Assembly: GCA_015698045.1 (NCBI GenBank)
Contig: BLAL01000012.1
Span: 1,488,001 to 1,552,000 of the forward strand
From: Rhizophagus clarus
Taxonomy: Eukaryota > Glomeromycota > Glomeromycetes > Glomerales > Glomeraceae
Reading direction: 5' to 3'
Length of the DNA: 64,000 bases
The notes under the pieces are model-generated. The model saw only the letters and a program-made list of their open reading frames with translations. It had not been told where the DNA came from and searched no databases. The position numbers and the translations under genes are program-made. Each line of letters begins with the position of its first letter. Within the stretch, counting starts at the first letter, position 1. Below are positions 1 through 10,600 of the stretch, one piece after another.

Positions 1-1212
1 TTAAAAAGTGGAAAAGAAAAATTATTATTAAACGTAATGCTATCACATTTAACGTTAACAAACAAAAGACCTTTATTTAATTATATTAATTTTTGTAAGC
101 ATTTAAATTTAAATAAAATTCAACAAATAATTAGAACTACAATTCATGAAGAAATTGAAATGAAGAAAACTGAGAATGATATATTCAACCTTTTTATTAA
201 TGAAAATACAAAGTTCACCCATCTTTATATACCTCAACAATTTGATCGTCAAATACATCTTATCCCTGGTGCCAAAAGATGTTTGTCAGAAATTGAATTC
301 CTTAGTTGTAATACTAATATAAATGATAACGTTTTGATTGGATTAACAGAAATATGTAAATCAATTAAAGAATTAGAACTCTTTATTGAAATGAATAATA
401 ATAATTATGGGATTGTTAGATTAATTGAAATTCCTAAAAAATTATTAAATATTTGTCTTTTAACAGATTATCCACAATATGATGAATCATTTTATAAAAT
501 TCTGGAAAATTCGTTAATTAAACATGCAAATACTACACAATATTTTAAGACAACTATACAACCTATCACGAAAATCCTTTCTTCTTTTGTTAATTTGAAA
601 ATGTTGGAATTAAACGGTAATTTTAATGCATGGAATCGTTTAGAAAATATGTCTTTGCCTCATTTAGAAATCTTAAGAGCTAAAAGTGTCCCAATCAGAT
701 CATTAATAAGTTTAATTGAGAATACAGACGGTCATCTTATTGAAATTAAAGTTGATGGTATAAGTCATGATGAAATTAGTAATAAAAGAATTATTCAGGC
801 TATTTATCAAAATTGTCCAAATCTTATGTACCTTAAAATATTGGCTAGAAATTGTAGTATTTCAGAATTAGAAAAATTATTAATTAATTGTCAACATTTA
901 ACTGGATTATTTCTTAGTAGTAATACTACAGACGTTTTTGGTTTGGATTATTTTTTCGAAATTTTGGCTAGATCATCTCCGACTAGTTTATTTAAATTTA
1001 AATTTAATTTCCGATATAGACCAATTAAATTAGAATCTTTGAAATCATTTTTTATTAACTGGAAAGGTAGATATCCTATGTTATTACAATTTAGTCGTGT
1101 GGGTAATATAGAGGGATACATTGATTTAATAGATAAATATAGAGAAGAAGGAATAATTAAAAATTTTGATTACAATTACGGTCATACCTTTGAAGATTTT
1201 GTGTGGATTTAA
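1..1212 (+). CDS. F-box/LRR protein, clade A, 5' end outside window
   Basis: The frame is open from base 1 to the TAA at 1210-1212. The first codons (LKSGKEKLLLNV) align with residues about 50-65 of the clade A paralogues at 23772 and 29151, so the F-box itself lies upstream of the window and the internal ATG at 37 is not the true start. What is seen is the repeat-rich C-terminal part, with leucine-rich segments such as ILSSFVNLKMLELNGN and CPNLMYLKILARNC, ending in the family tail KYREEGIIKNFDYNYGHTF. Compared with paralogues it lacks about 12 residues just after LSH. F-box proteins of this kind normally recruit targets to SCF ubiquitin ligases; the target is unknown. Confidence 0.85.
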   Translation, partial: LKSGKEKLLLNVMLSHLTLTNKRPLFNYINFCKHLNLNKIQQIIRTTIHEEIEMKKTENDIFNLFINENTKFTHLYIPQQFDRQIHLIPGAKRCLSEIEFLSCNTNINDNVLIGLTEICKSIKELELFIEMNNNNYGIVRLIEIPKKLLNICLLTDYPQYDESFYKILENSLIKHANTTQYFKTTIQPITKILSSFVNLKMLELNGNFNAWNRLENMSLPHLEILRAKSVPIRSLISLIENTDGHLIEIKVDGISHDEISNKRIIQAIYQNCPNLMYLKILARNCSISELEKLLINCQHLTGLFLSSNTTDVFGLDYFFEILARSSPTSLFKFKFNFRYRPIKLESLKSFFINWKGRYPMLLQFSRVGNIEGYIDLIDKYREEGIIKNFDYNYGHTFEDFVWI

Positions 1213-3760
1213 TAATTACATTGACGTATGTTCCCAAAATTCATGTGAGAATGTATAATTGAAGATAAGTTTGTAAATTTCGAATTTATTTTAAAGTATC
1301 TCGATCATAGTAATAAAACTATAACTAATAAATTTTAAAATGAATCTTGACGTAGTAAAGGATCTTTTTTAATAACCGCAGTAAAATAATTTTCTATTAC
1401 ATATATAAAATATCGCATATTTACTCAAATAAAATAAATAAATAAACAAACTATCAAGAGAAATTTAATATCAGCGGTATTTATGACGTTATTAGTATCT
1501 TGAAGTTTTGTTACTCAGGCTAATACTGGACAAATTAACTTAATATCAATATTTGTGACTTATTATTTATATATAATAATTATAAAAAACGAAATATATC
1601 CATTTTTTCTCCTTTAGTTATCAATCACTCGTATATTATTGATTGTGGTTTTGTTATATATTTTTTTGATTTTAAATCATAGAGAAATCGATTAATCATT
1701 TAGCACAGTTAAATACGGTATCAATTTCCACAAATTCGTCAACGAAGCTCACGAAAGAAATTGGAATTTCTAAATTGTTTGCAAAATAACCGGATTAAAA
1801 TATTCATGATATATCATCAACTTAATATTACTTTCAGAAGAATTAAAAACCATTTTTTTATATGTCGAGCAAATTGTAAACCACAAAGACCGCTTTCTTT
1901 TGCATAATTAAGTTTAGAAATAATCTGGAATGCACGTAATGATTATAAAAATTTTTAGTTCATCCAGAACACTGTCAATTATGTAATGGTAAACTTTCAA
2001 TTTATTTAATTAGAGAAATGCTTTTTTAGTATAGGATGAATAACAAAATATATTAAATAAAATACCTTTATTTTATATTAATATACGTATGAAGAAATAG
2101 TGCACACTTATTACAGTGATACTTTATGAAAGTTACAAATTTATTTTCTTCGCTTGGCGTTACGTAGTTTCAGTTTCCTTGTATTTCACGCTTGATACTT
2201 ACATGCTGAAAATTTTATAAAACTTTATCAAAGAAAATTTTCGCATATTCGGAAAGCCTTATACATTTAGACTACATACTATTTGAAGAACTCCAAAAGA
2301 TTAATTTTCGGTAAATCATGTATTAAAAATTCATAGAAAAGTATATAAGCGGTTTTCATTTCTATATACCTGTACAAGTTGTAATGTCAACCTGAATGAG
2401 CTAATTGTTGCTTTTTTTCTCTAAATATTCTAACACGTAATCATGGTCAAATACTTAACTTTAACCGAAATTAAGAATAGTAACTGTTTAGTGATTGTTA
2501 CAGATACATTAATATCCGACCACTAAATTAGTTTTTTTTTAGAAAAATAAATTTTAAAAGCAAAATAAAATAAATAAATATTGGATACATCAAGAGAACT
2601 TTCGCGAAATACACATGATCTATTATGGACGTTTAATAAATACTTGAAATTTTTTCTATATTGCACATGTATTGTTGTGCTTACAAGACACGTGCCAAGA
2701 AAAATATCCAAGGGGCGGATAAATGTATCAACTGATGAAACTTTCTTTACATAAGTTTTGTATTAATATGCGTCGCGTAACCTCGGAAATAAGTAAATCG
2801 CATCACGAAAATATTAATCAACACTATAACGTAATAAACATGGCACTAATTGACAAATGTCGCGGTTTTTCATAAAATTATTTCGAAGTGTGAAAAGTCT
2901 TCACGATTACCGCATGTAGGTAAGCAATATAAACGTTTCATAATTCCAAATTTTGATTGGAACACGCGATTTCTGGTCGTAAAGACTCGTCACAGTTACA
3001 CCTATGATGAATGGAAGATAATGCATTTTCGAAATGAAAATATTTTTCCGAATGAATTCCATCATAATAAGTAAATGTGCAGTAACATTAAAAACATTTC
3101 AGCATAGAAAGCACCAGCAGTGTTGTAGAAGCATGTATTGTAATTGCATATACAGTAATTTATTTTCCGCATGTATAATAATCAAAAACACTTGTAGCGT
3201 CAAAATTTGTTATTTTTAACGGATACGAGACAGTAGATGTCTTATTAAAACAGTTGTGCCATCCATTGATAAATTTAATTAGTGTATTGCTTCAAGATAC
3301 GAAAATATATGAGTTTGCTATTAATTTCTTTTATTATGCAAAAAAAATAATAATTATTTTTTTTTTTTTTTTTGGCCAATAACGCATTTTTATTAATGAA
3401 CATTGAGTCAATGTAATACTGTAACATTAATACAAAATACCTATGGATTAGATCCATATAATTGGACTATCTAGCCTAATAATAATAAAAAAAAACTAAA
3501 CTAAACCGTCCTAAAAAAAAAGTTAGTATGGGGCTGACATCGGCTTTTGGATCACCCTCTAGAAATGCAAAATTAGTCAAATAATTTATGAAGAAGACTA
3601 AACTAGATCTATCCTAAAAATTTGAATTGTGAAATCGAAAGAAAAATCCGTCGCCCGGTTGTGTCTTGAAGTCGTAAGATGGTGTCTTCTCTTCCGCGTA
3701 TCGAGACTCTTCCAGAGATTTTCCATGATCCCGTCCCTCGCCTTGATAGAATATGATCTG
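1213..3760. other. Intergenic, no recognisable gene
   Basis: About 2.5 kb of AT-rich sequence. Only short open frames are present (for example 2523-2711 minus and 2850-3074 plus); they have no family likeness and low-complexity composition. A long T-run lies near 3358-3374. I see no repeat or RNA gene. Confidence 0.5.
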
Positions 3761-4328
3761 TTAGTCTGATACCAACTTCTTCAAAAGGTCCACTAAAGTA
3801 TTGAAGACGTCGGTAGAACCCCTGGACTTGCGATTTTGATGCTTGCGCGATGTTTTGTCTGGGGTTTGACCCGAAGGTCGTTGCGAATGGCTCGTTTTTT
3901 TTGACGACTTAGACTTTGCCTCACCCTGCAAAAAAAATAATAATCTGATTAGTCAGTTTGTGTTAAAACTACTGTAATAATATTAATGTTCATGGTATCT
4001 TTATTGCAAATACATCATAATTCTTGGAATAAGAAACATTAACGAAATTCTCCATCAATTCTTGAATCTTAATTGATTCATTACGAATGTCAACAATAGC
4101 AATACTCTTAGCGTACCTAATAATTTCTTTATATACTCCCATAGATTTTCCAAGCTTTTTTTGCATAGTCTCTCCACGCACCCACATCGCAAGACATAAG
4201 GTGACTAAGTACAGATCCCGTAGAGCTCTTTCTGCCACATTTGTTCCAAAGGACGGTTTCCTCTCCCTCTTCAAACCAGAATCCAAGTGATCTCTATATT
4301 GTCGCGAAAACTTTAATAACATAATCAT
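3761..4328 (-). CDS. Two-exon hypothetical protein, 159 aa
   Basis: Minus-strand gene built from two exons that join in phase. Exon 1 is 4328-4014. The donor GTATTT follows the Asp codon of KNYD, the intron is 4013-3926 (88 nt), it contains a CTGACTAAT branch-like site and ends TTTTTTTTGCAG, and exon 2 is 3925-3761, stopping at TAA. Exon 1 encodes a helical, leucine-rich part (ERALRDLYLVTLCLAMWV; then KEIIRYAKSIAIVDIRNESI). Exon 2 encodes a Ser/Lys/Arg-rich tail (GEAKSKSSKKTSHSQRPSG) closing in VFNTLVDLLKKLVSD. GC content is higher than the flanks. I do not recognise the family. The start could be the ATG at 4328 or the next one at 4322; upstream exons cannot be excluded. Confidence 0.5.
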
Positions 4329-5300
4329 ATAATGTAGTAGAGATGTTTTGACAATTGTTTTATTCCCATCACATCACAATTGGAAATTGTAGCATATAAC
4401 CTTTATCAATGACGTGAACATTTAATTTGATTAAATCCAGAACATTATTATTATTAGACCGGTAGAGGTATTTTCTATTTAATAAAATATTTTCGCATAA
4501 GTTACTGCTGCCCTATAAAAAAAAAATAGATACGATTTTTATGCGGAATTTATACTGAGAAATATGTTTAAATGCTGAAAGATACTGAAAAATGCGTTTT
4601 ATAATACTGAGAGATACGGAATTGGACAATTTTTCGTAACTGGTAAACACGTTTTCTCAGTATTGTAAGGAATCAATAAATTTAGCTTTATAATTTCGCT
4701 TATTTTTAACACAAATTTACATGTAGTGTTACCAAGTGTCACGAAAGTAATCCTAAAAACCTCTTTTATAAATTCATTAGCCCTATTGCATATTCTTTTA
4801 AGAAACATTAAATTATTAAATTGAAAACTTTAATCTTGCCTACTTACAGGATCTGTCTCAATATAATTAATATAGAGATTTTCACATTTGAAAGCTCCAA
4901 TATCTTTTAAAAGAATTGTTTTAATGACATAAAAATGTTTTATTTTGATATATTCATTGCACATTTCTTATTATCAACCATACAAGCTTGGTACATTGAA
5001 CCTGAACTATTAAATACAAAATTATCTAATAAATTATAACAATAAGTACTTCTAAATTAATAATCCCTTCTGCAAATGCTATTTCTGGTAAATAATTCAA
5101 GTAATACCATTTTTTTATTTACATCAAAAATTTTAAGTTGATAGATTTCTATTTTTGATTTTTGAACTAAGGTTAATGAAATTAAGTTAGTAATAGATAA
5201 CAATAAATACATATAGTAAAATTTAAACTAATTTACATTTTTTACTGATCCGAAATCCTTATACAAATTTCTATAGTCCATGGTTACCTAAAATAAGTTA
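4329..5300. other. Intergenic, nothing recognised
   Basis: AT-rich spacer between two minus-strand spliced genes. The only frame of note, 4599-4808 minus, has no supporting features. Confidence 0.4.
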
Positions 5301-6168
5301 CTAATTATTTAAAAATAAATTAAATAAATTCTTATAAGTATTATATATTTTCAATATCAACATCTCTTTTAGTAAAATCATGATCCCTCTCAGAGATGTT
5401 TTCAATAGTAATGTCTCTTTAGAAATATTTTCAATAGTAATATTCTTTTCTTTAGGGATATCTTCAATAACAATATTTTTTAAATCTGAAGCCAATATGC
5501 TTAGACATTTGTAAAATTTCATCATTATCTTCATTCTAAATATAAAAATATTTTTATATTATTAAAATAATATATCAAATTATTTTATTATATGATTAAA
5601 TAACTAACAAGAAATACCTGAATTTATAGTTTTCCTTTTGCAAGTCTTTCACATGTGTAAAAGTATTTGGATATAATGCAAAAATTTTGTGGTCACCAAT
5701 CTGGCAGGTTGTTTCACATTATAATATATGGAAACTAGATTAATTTTTAGTAATACTAAACAAATATCAAATCAATTGAAATAATTTAATAAGACTAATA
5801 AAATAATGCTTAATGATTCATCCTCATCAAATTTAACTTTTTGGAAATTGTACAGATACAAAAATATCTTTATTTTTTTTTATTGCATAAATAAAATTTT
5901 GTAAGTATATTATGTTGATTAATTAATATACTTTAAAGAATATAAAAGTTTACCTGTGAATTATATATTTGTTTTTTATTGATTTATCAAATAAGTCTAA
6001 CCATGACTTTGGTCCAAACTCATTTCTTCTCTTACTCTATAAACAAATTTAACTCTAGCATCATGAAATATTTCTCTCAACTTTTTCTTTTTAGTATTAA
6101 TTAAACTACTAGTGCTTTTAGCTGATCCTTTTGTCAATCTACATTCTGGATAATACATAGTTTCTTTT
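5301..6168 (-). CDS. Three-exon hypothetical gene or fragment
   Basis: Three minus-strand exons with compatible phases. Exon X (6168-6036) follows the acceptor TTTTTGTAG and reads KETMYYPECRLTKGSAKSTS then KKKKLREIFHDARVKFVYR, ending at donor GTAAGA. Exon Y (5700-5618) follows CCAG and reads IGDHKIFALYPNTFTHVK, ending at donor GTATTT. Exon Z starts at 5535 after TTTAG. In exon Z the frame set by splicing runs to a stop at 5301, but another frame (NEDNDEILQMSK) looks at least as protein-like, so a one-base slip or another splice is possible. Exon Z carries about three degenerate ~30-nt repeats (IEDIPKEKNIT, IENISKE). The 5' end is not found. The ALYPNT string recalls SGF29-type tudor domains, but too weakly to assign. 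Confidence 0.35.
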
Positions 6169-7103
6169 CTACAAAAATACGAGAATAGTATTTACAGCTT
6201 ATTTGATTTCCACATTTATAATAACAGATAAGATTGAATTTTATGCCTCTTTAAATCTTGAAGTCAATTTAAACGGTGCTTACAAAAATTAATGTCTGTG
6301 TATTAAAATAATGATGATAATATTTTGTGACTATGCTTACATTTGTAAAAAAAAAAAAATATATAACATGTGGCGAAATTTTAATAATTTAGAGTTCATA
6401 AAATTATAAAATTATTATATCAGAAACATAATCTGTAATTACGAAAATCATCCCTTTAAACGCAAGCTACTCTTCGTAATACAATTAAAAAATTAGATGT
6501 CGTGTGATAATCAATCTTGATTAACCGGATAAATAAATTAATATTTCCCAATTTAGATTTGTTTATATTGCATCTTTAAACAGAAAATCCACAATAACTT
6601 TTTTTATCTACTAAACATTATATTTGTCAATAATTTACTTAATGATAAAACGGACCTATCGTTAAAATCAAAAAAAAAGAAGGATAGAAATAATATTGAC
6701 ATACAGTATATTAAGGATTAGATTAGTAGATATAGAAGCTTACTTAAACCAAGAATCAATCAGTGAAGCATATACTTGGGATAGAAATAAATCATAGTCA
6801 AACTAGAATTGATTGTTTCTGGAGAAATCAGCAGTCGATATTAGGAAAAACAAGTAATCGATAAGTAAATTATCAAAAAAATTTTCTAACAGCGATCATT
6901 GAAATAAAGAAAAAAATATTAACGTGTCACGAATTCAAACAATCCAAAAATTATTATGCATTAGAACGCAATATACCCTAAGATGATTGGAAAGAATACT
7001 CTGAAAGACAGAAGAAATACTTATAAACGGGCTTAAACCTGATTTCTCTAATATAGAATCATGTTAGCAACAGTTCAAAAAAATTATTTTTAATTATTTA
7101 TAA
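6169..7103. other. Intergenic, nothing recognised
   Basis: AT-rich spacer with an A-run near 6347-6359. No open frame with coding character, no RNA gene seen. Confidence 0.4.
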
Positions 7104-7267
7104 TATAATGGTGTAGTTAGCTGAAAAACGGAGCCGCATTCCTGGTTGCCGATCATCTGGACCCGGTTTAATCGCAGTAAATCCCCTGGAATTCCACGAT
7201 GATCTACGACTGAATTGTGTCCGGACAACGTTTCGGCTGATTATTTTCGGCTTACCACACCATTATA
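7104..7267. mobile_element. 164-bp MITE-like element with ~24-bp inverted ends
   Basis: The left end TATAATGGTGTAGTTAGC and the reverse complement of the right end, TATAATGGTGTGGTAAGC, match over about 24 bp with three differences (both continue into GAAAA). The interior is clearly richer in GC than its surroundings and has no open frame. The ends begin and finish with TATA/TA, as expected if the target was TA, which suggests a Tc1/mariner-type non-autonomous element. The autonomous partner is not in the window. Confidence 0.7.
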
Positions 7268-7611
7268 TGAAAAAATGCCAATAAAACAAATACATAAGAC
7301 AGGTAATCAAGAAAATGCAATAATCCCGAGTACTAATTGAGTATGTACCAAAATGATTAAATAATATTTTTTTTTTTTTTTTGGCGTCAGAAAAACGCAA
7401 GTTTGTGACATGTTGTACAAGACGTTTTTAACGTACGACCTGCCTTACAGTCCTTATGATGACCTATTTTTATTTTTTGTTACACCATAAGACGTCATAC
7501 ATGGCAATGATTGTGCTTTTTGCATAAATATTATGACATTTTTAACAAGGCGGTTAATAAAGAAAAATTATCTTTTAAAAAGAAATTTAATGTAATTATA
7601 TATATATAATA
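7268..7611. promoter_or_regulatory. Kinase upstream region
   Basis: About 340 bp ahead of the kinase ATG. It holds a T-run (about 7367-7382), a GTGACATGTTGTAC string at 7405-7418 whose reverse complement also occurs upstream of the clade A F-box gene at 23680-23693, and an (AT)-rich TATA-like stretch ATATATATATAAT directly before the ATG at 7612. Promoter function is inferred only from position. Confidence 0.35.
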
Positions 7612-10600
7612 ATGGCTCGCAGTAATAATAAAGGTAAAATGTATATAGCATAATTATTTATTAGAGGAATTATCTGAAAATTATAAATCAAATTTTCCAA
7701 TATAATAAATTTAGTTTTAAGTAGCACTGAAGAATCTAAAGGTAAAATATACTAAACTAATTATTATGTTAAAATGTATTATAAATATTCATATTTAATT
7801 TTAATAACTTAGCACGTAAGTTAATGAATTATCTTATAATTCTTATAATTTAAATAATTTAAATAATAATGGTTTTGCAATATTTTACATAACTTTAATT
7901 AATTAATAATAAATAATAATACTATAGTTGGTAGGTTATCAGCTATTTATCTTTTTACTTTATTTTAAACACTATTCAGTTAATTAAATTCTTTGTCTAA
8001 ATAACTATTTAATAATTGTGTCATAGATGGTAAGTTATGATGATATTCGATTATATTGATTATATTACATCTATTTTATAATATCCACTTGTAATTAAAC
8101 TAATTATACTCTTAATTTAAATGCATGATTAGATTGTAAGTGAAATTTAATTTGCAATATATACTTTTGTAATAAATCTCCATCTAATTAATTAATATAT
8201 AATAATACCACAGGGTGTAAGTTATATTTTATCTATATTTGTCATTTATATGATTTAATTAATTAAGTTCTTTATTTAATTATTTGGTAATTTATTTTAG
8301 TTGGTAAGTTGTATTCTATTATTATACATTTATATAATATTTACATACAATTAATTTCTTTATTTAAAAAAAATTATTTAATAATATAGGGAGTAAGTTA
8401 TTTATTTATTTTTTTAATTACATATTATATAATATTTACATATAATTTAAATTAACTAATTTTTATTTAAAAATTAATTAATTTATTTAGATCGTAAACT
8501 ATAAACTATTTACTTAATTCTATCGTTACGTATTTTATATGATGTTTACATATAATTTAAACTAATTTCTCTATTTAAAAAATTATTCAATAATATAGGA
8601 AGTAAGTTATTTATTTAATTTTTTATTACATATTTATATAATATTTACATATAATTTAAACTAACTAATTTCTTTATTAAAAAATTATTTAATAATATAG
8701 GGAGTAAGTTATTTATTTAATTCTATTATTACATATTCTTTCATATAATTTAACTAACTAATTTCTTTATTTAAAAATTATTTGGTAAATTTATTTTAGT
8801 TGGTAAGTCGTATTCTATTATTACATATTTTTATATAATATTTACATATAATTTAAACTAAGTAATTTCTTTATTTAAAAAATTATTTGGTAATTTATTT
8901 TAGCTGGTAAGTCGTATTCTATTATCACGTATTTATATAATACTTATATATAACTAATTTATTTTTTGGTAATTTATTTTAGATTGTAAGTTATAAGTTA
9001 TTGATTTAATTCTATTATTACATATTTATATAATATTTACATATAATTTAAAAATTATTTTGCAATTTATTTTAGATTGTAAGTTATAAATTATTTATTT
9101 AATCTATTATTACATATTTATATAATATTTACATATAATTTAGACTAACTAATTTCTTTATTTAAAAAATTATTGGTAATTTATTTTAGATTGTAAGTTA
9201 TAAGTCATTTATTTAATTCTATTATTACATATTTATTTAAACTAATTAATTATATTGTTCTTTATTTAACAAATTATTTAATTATTATAGGGAGTAAGTT
9301 ATTTATTTAATTCCATTATTACATATTTCTATATAACTAATTTCTTAATTTAAAATTTTTTTAATAATATAGCGAGTAAGTTATTTATTTAATTCTATTA
9401 TTACATATTTATACAATATTTACATAATTTAAACTAACTAATTTCTTTATTTAAAAAATTATTTAATAATGTAGGAAGTAGGTTATTTATTTAATTCTAT
9501 TTTATATTTTAAATTAAATTATTTTTTTATTTAAAAAATTATTTGGTAATTTATTTTAGATTGTAAGTTATAAGTTATTTATTTAATGCTATTATTACAT
9601 ATTTATATAATATTTACATATAATTTAAACTAACTAATTTCTTTATTTAAAAATTATTTAAATAATATAGGGAGTAAGTTATTTATTTAATTCTACTTAT
9701 ATATATATGTATTACTACATATTTATATAATATTTACATATAATTTAAACCGAATTTCGTTATTTGAAAATTATTTAATAATAGGGAGTAAGTTATTTAT
9801 TTAATTCTATTATTACATATTTATATAATATTTACATATAATTTAAACTAACTAATTTCTTTATTTAAAAAATTATTTTTAGTTGGTAAGCCGTATTCTA
9901 TTATTGCATATTTACATATACATAATACATATTTATTTAAACTAACTAATTTCTTTATTTAAAAAATTATTTAATAATATAGCGGGTAAGTTATTTATTT
10001 AATTCCATAATTACATATTTATATAATATTTACATATTATTTAAACTAACTAATTACTTTATTTATATAGCGAGTAAGTTATTTAATTTAATTTTATACA
10101 TATTTATATAATATTTACAAATAATTTAAACTAACTGATTCCTTTATTTTAAAAATTATTTATTTTAGTTGGTAAGTCGTATTCTATTATTACATTTAAT
10201 ATTTACATATAATTTAAATTAACTAATTTCTTTATTTAAAAAATTATAATTTAGATTGTAAGTTATAAGTTATTTATTTAATTCTATTATCACATTTTTA
10301 TTTAAACTAACTAATTTCTATATTTAAAAAATTATTTAATATTATAGGGAGTAAGTTACTTATTTAATTCTATTATACATATTTATATAATATTTACATA
10401 TAATTTAAACTAAATAATTTCTTTATATAATAATATAGGAAGTAAGTTATTTATTTAATTTTATTATTACATATTTATATAATATTTACATTTCTAATTT
10501 AAACTAATTAATTTCTTTATATAAAAAAATTATTTAATAATATAGGGAGTAAGTTATTTATTTAATTCTATTATTACATATTTTATTTTATTTGCATATA

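Noticed and set aside
5618-5700. SGF29 tudor-domain assignment from ALYPNT
   Set aside because: Only a short string matches, and the acidic follow-up motif is in a doubtful frame.
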